From CAZHAM01 sp964530415 (GTDB lineage Bacteria > Patescibacteriota > WWE3 > UBA101185 > UBA10185), in contig CAZHAM010000038.1 in NCBI GenBank assembly GCA_964530415.1, forward strand, positions 1 to 5,439: a stretch of DNA of 5,439 nt, written 5' to 3'. Under the pieces are notes generated by a model. It saw only the letters and a list, made by a program, of their open reading frames with translations. It ran no database searches and was not told where the DNA came from. Positions 4,799 through 5,439 of this stretch are shown here, piece by piece. The position numbers and the translations under genes were made by a program. Each line of letters starts with the position of its first letter. The stretch's first letter is position 1.

Positions 4799-4826
4799 TT
4801 TATATAGAGGGAAACGGGAATTACAA
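4799..4826 (-). promoter_or_regulatory. Candidate promoter for tRNA-Arg
   Basis: On the minus strand TTGTAA (4821-4826) and TATAAA (4799-4804) are spaced by 16 nt. The -35 overlaps the stop codon of the upstream gene. Transcription would begin near 4792 and give a leader of about 23 nt for RNase P removal. Co-transcription with the upstream gene is also possible. Confidence 0.4.
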
Positions 4827-5438
4827 ATCGAACTTATTCATTACAGACTTATAAGTTCTATCAAGGGCATCGCTCGGAGCTTCTTTTATAAACATAATAT
4901 GTTGAGATAGGTACTCCTGAAGATTTGCAACATTTAAATCCGGAGAAAGCGGTAAAAATAACCTTTTCGGAAAAGTCATATAGGTATCCAGAACTAAAAT
5001 TTTTCCTGCGCCTTCTTGATCGGTAAAGAAAAACTTATCCAGCTGATACCAATAATATATTTTTTCTTCTAAAACAACTCCGTGTGTCGTGATGAGATAT
5101 TCCCCGTCCATATTATCTGAGCGATTAAAGACGACAACAGCAAAAATCAAACTTCCGATCACCATCAAGAGCATTATTTCTCCCATCATAGCCAGAATTA
5201 ACGCGATTACTACACCGATTATCGAAAGTGATCTTATTGACCTGTTATTTAAACTGAATTTGTTAAATTTTACCTGGGCTGACCAGCTAAACACGGTTTT
5301 CTTTTCGCCATATTTTTCAAATACCTCTCTTTGTGAAAGTTCTGCAGATGGCGCTGGCTGGCCGGGATTAGGGTTTTTGTTTTTGGAATAAGTATTTTTT
5401 AACGCGTCTGTGAAGTTGTTGATTGAGAGTATCGCCAT
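4821..5438 (-). CDS. Unknown protein with membrane hairpin and probable PH-like domain
   Basis: This 205-residue frame begins at ATG 5438, one base from the window edge, so its start and ribosome-binding site cannot be tested and the gene may begin further upstream. The N-terminus (1-65) is polar with a Pro-rich linker (NPNPGQPAPSAE, 22-33), probably cytoplasmic. Two tightly spaced membrane helices follow (about 71-86 and 88-105, with Glu87 in the turn or second helix). The C-terminal 100 residues look beta-rich and end in a helix: GEYLITTHGVVLEEKIYYW (112-130), FFFTD (136-140), KILVLDTYMTF (146-156), LFLPLSP (160-166), then NLQEYLSQHI (172-181). A helical hairpin followed by such a domain is the layout of bacterial PH-like membrane proteins, but this is a shape-based guess and I do not recognise a named family. 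It lies upstream of tRNA-Arg in the same direction. Confidence 0.8.
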   Translation of the reverse strand: MAILSINNFTDALKNTYSKNKNPNPGQPAPSAELSQREVFEKYGEKKTVFSWSAQVKFNKFSLNNRSIRSLSIIGVVIALILAMMGEIMLLMVIGSLIFAVVVFNRSDNMDGEYLITTHGVVLEEKIYYWYQLDKFFFTDQEGAGKILVLDTYMTFPKRLFLPLSPDLNVANLQEYLSQHIMFIKEAPSDALDRTYKSVMNKFDL

Positions 5439-5439
5439 A

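Noticed and set aside
1..5439. CRISPR arrays, insertion-sequence ends or reassigned stop codons
   Set aside because: No regularly spaced repeats, no transposase frame and no in-frame TGA interrupting the recognised genes were seen.

Overview
The window looks like a compact, A/T-rich bacterial chromosome segment. Short intergenic gaps, small genes, an RRM-type RNA-binding protein with a Gly/Arg tail, a fused membrane/spermidine-synthase-like protein and a Kef-type antiporter together suggest a Candidate Phyla Radiation (Patescibacteria) or similarly small genome. This is inference from gene style, not from a marker gene. All long frames stay open under the standard bacterial code, so there is no sign of UGA recoding.

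Left end (1-741): a noticeably A/T-rich stretch with no recognisable family. It holds the first 89 codons of an unidentified two-helix membrane protein running off the left edge (minus strand), with a candidate promoter and nested inverted repeats upstream. A 36-residue single-helix microprotein (494-604, minus) has a perfect TATAAT box placed so that its mRNA would be leaderless. This stretch abuts the 3' end of a tRNA-Ala(CGC) gene (742-818, minus), a position often used by mobile elements, but no attachment repeat is visible.

Centre (839-4073, minus): two genes read in the same direction 25 nt apart. The first is a KefB/KefC-type monovalent cation:proton antiporter with a C-terminal RCK/TrkA-N domain. 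The second is a seven-helix membrane protein fused to a spermidine-synthase-like Rossmann domain that lacks two of the acidic residues expected of a true aminopropyltransferase. Neither start has a Shine-Dalgarno sequence, and -10-like hexamers sit almost directly before both ATGs.

Right part (4074-5439): a divergent, well-formed sigma70-like promoter (4127-4155) drives a long leader of about 157 nt and then a 98-residue RRM protein with a strong extended Shine-Dalgarno. The leader holds a hairpin plus T-tract, a tandem purine repeat, sequences able to pair with the ribosome-binding site, and a 30-codon upstream frame that overlaps the RRM start by 8 nt. A clear bidirectional intrinsic terminator separates this gene from a convergent tRNA-Arg whose anticodon is GCG, unusual for bacteria. 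Upstream of that tRNA on the minus strand is a 205-residue protein of unknown function with a membrane hairpin and a probable PH-like soluble domain.

The most interesting parts are the RRM leader with its overlapping small frame, the tRNA-Arg(GCG), the leaderless microprotein, and the contrast between SD-less minus-strand starts and the SD-rich RRM start.
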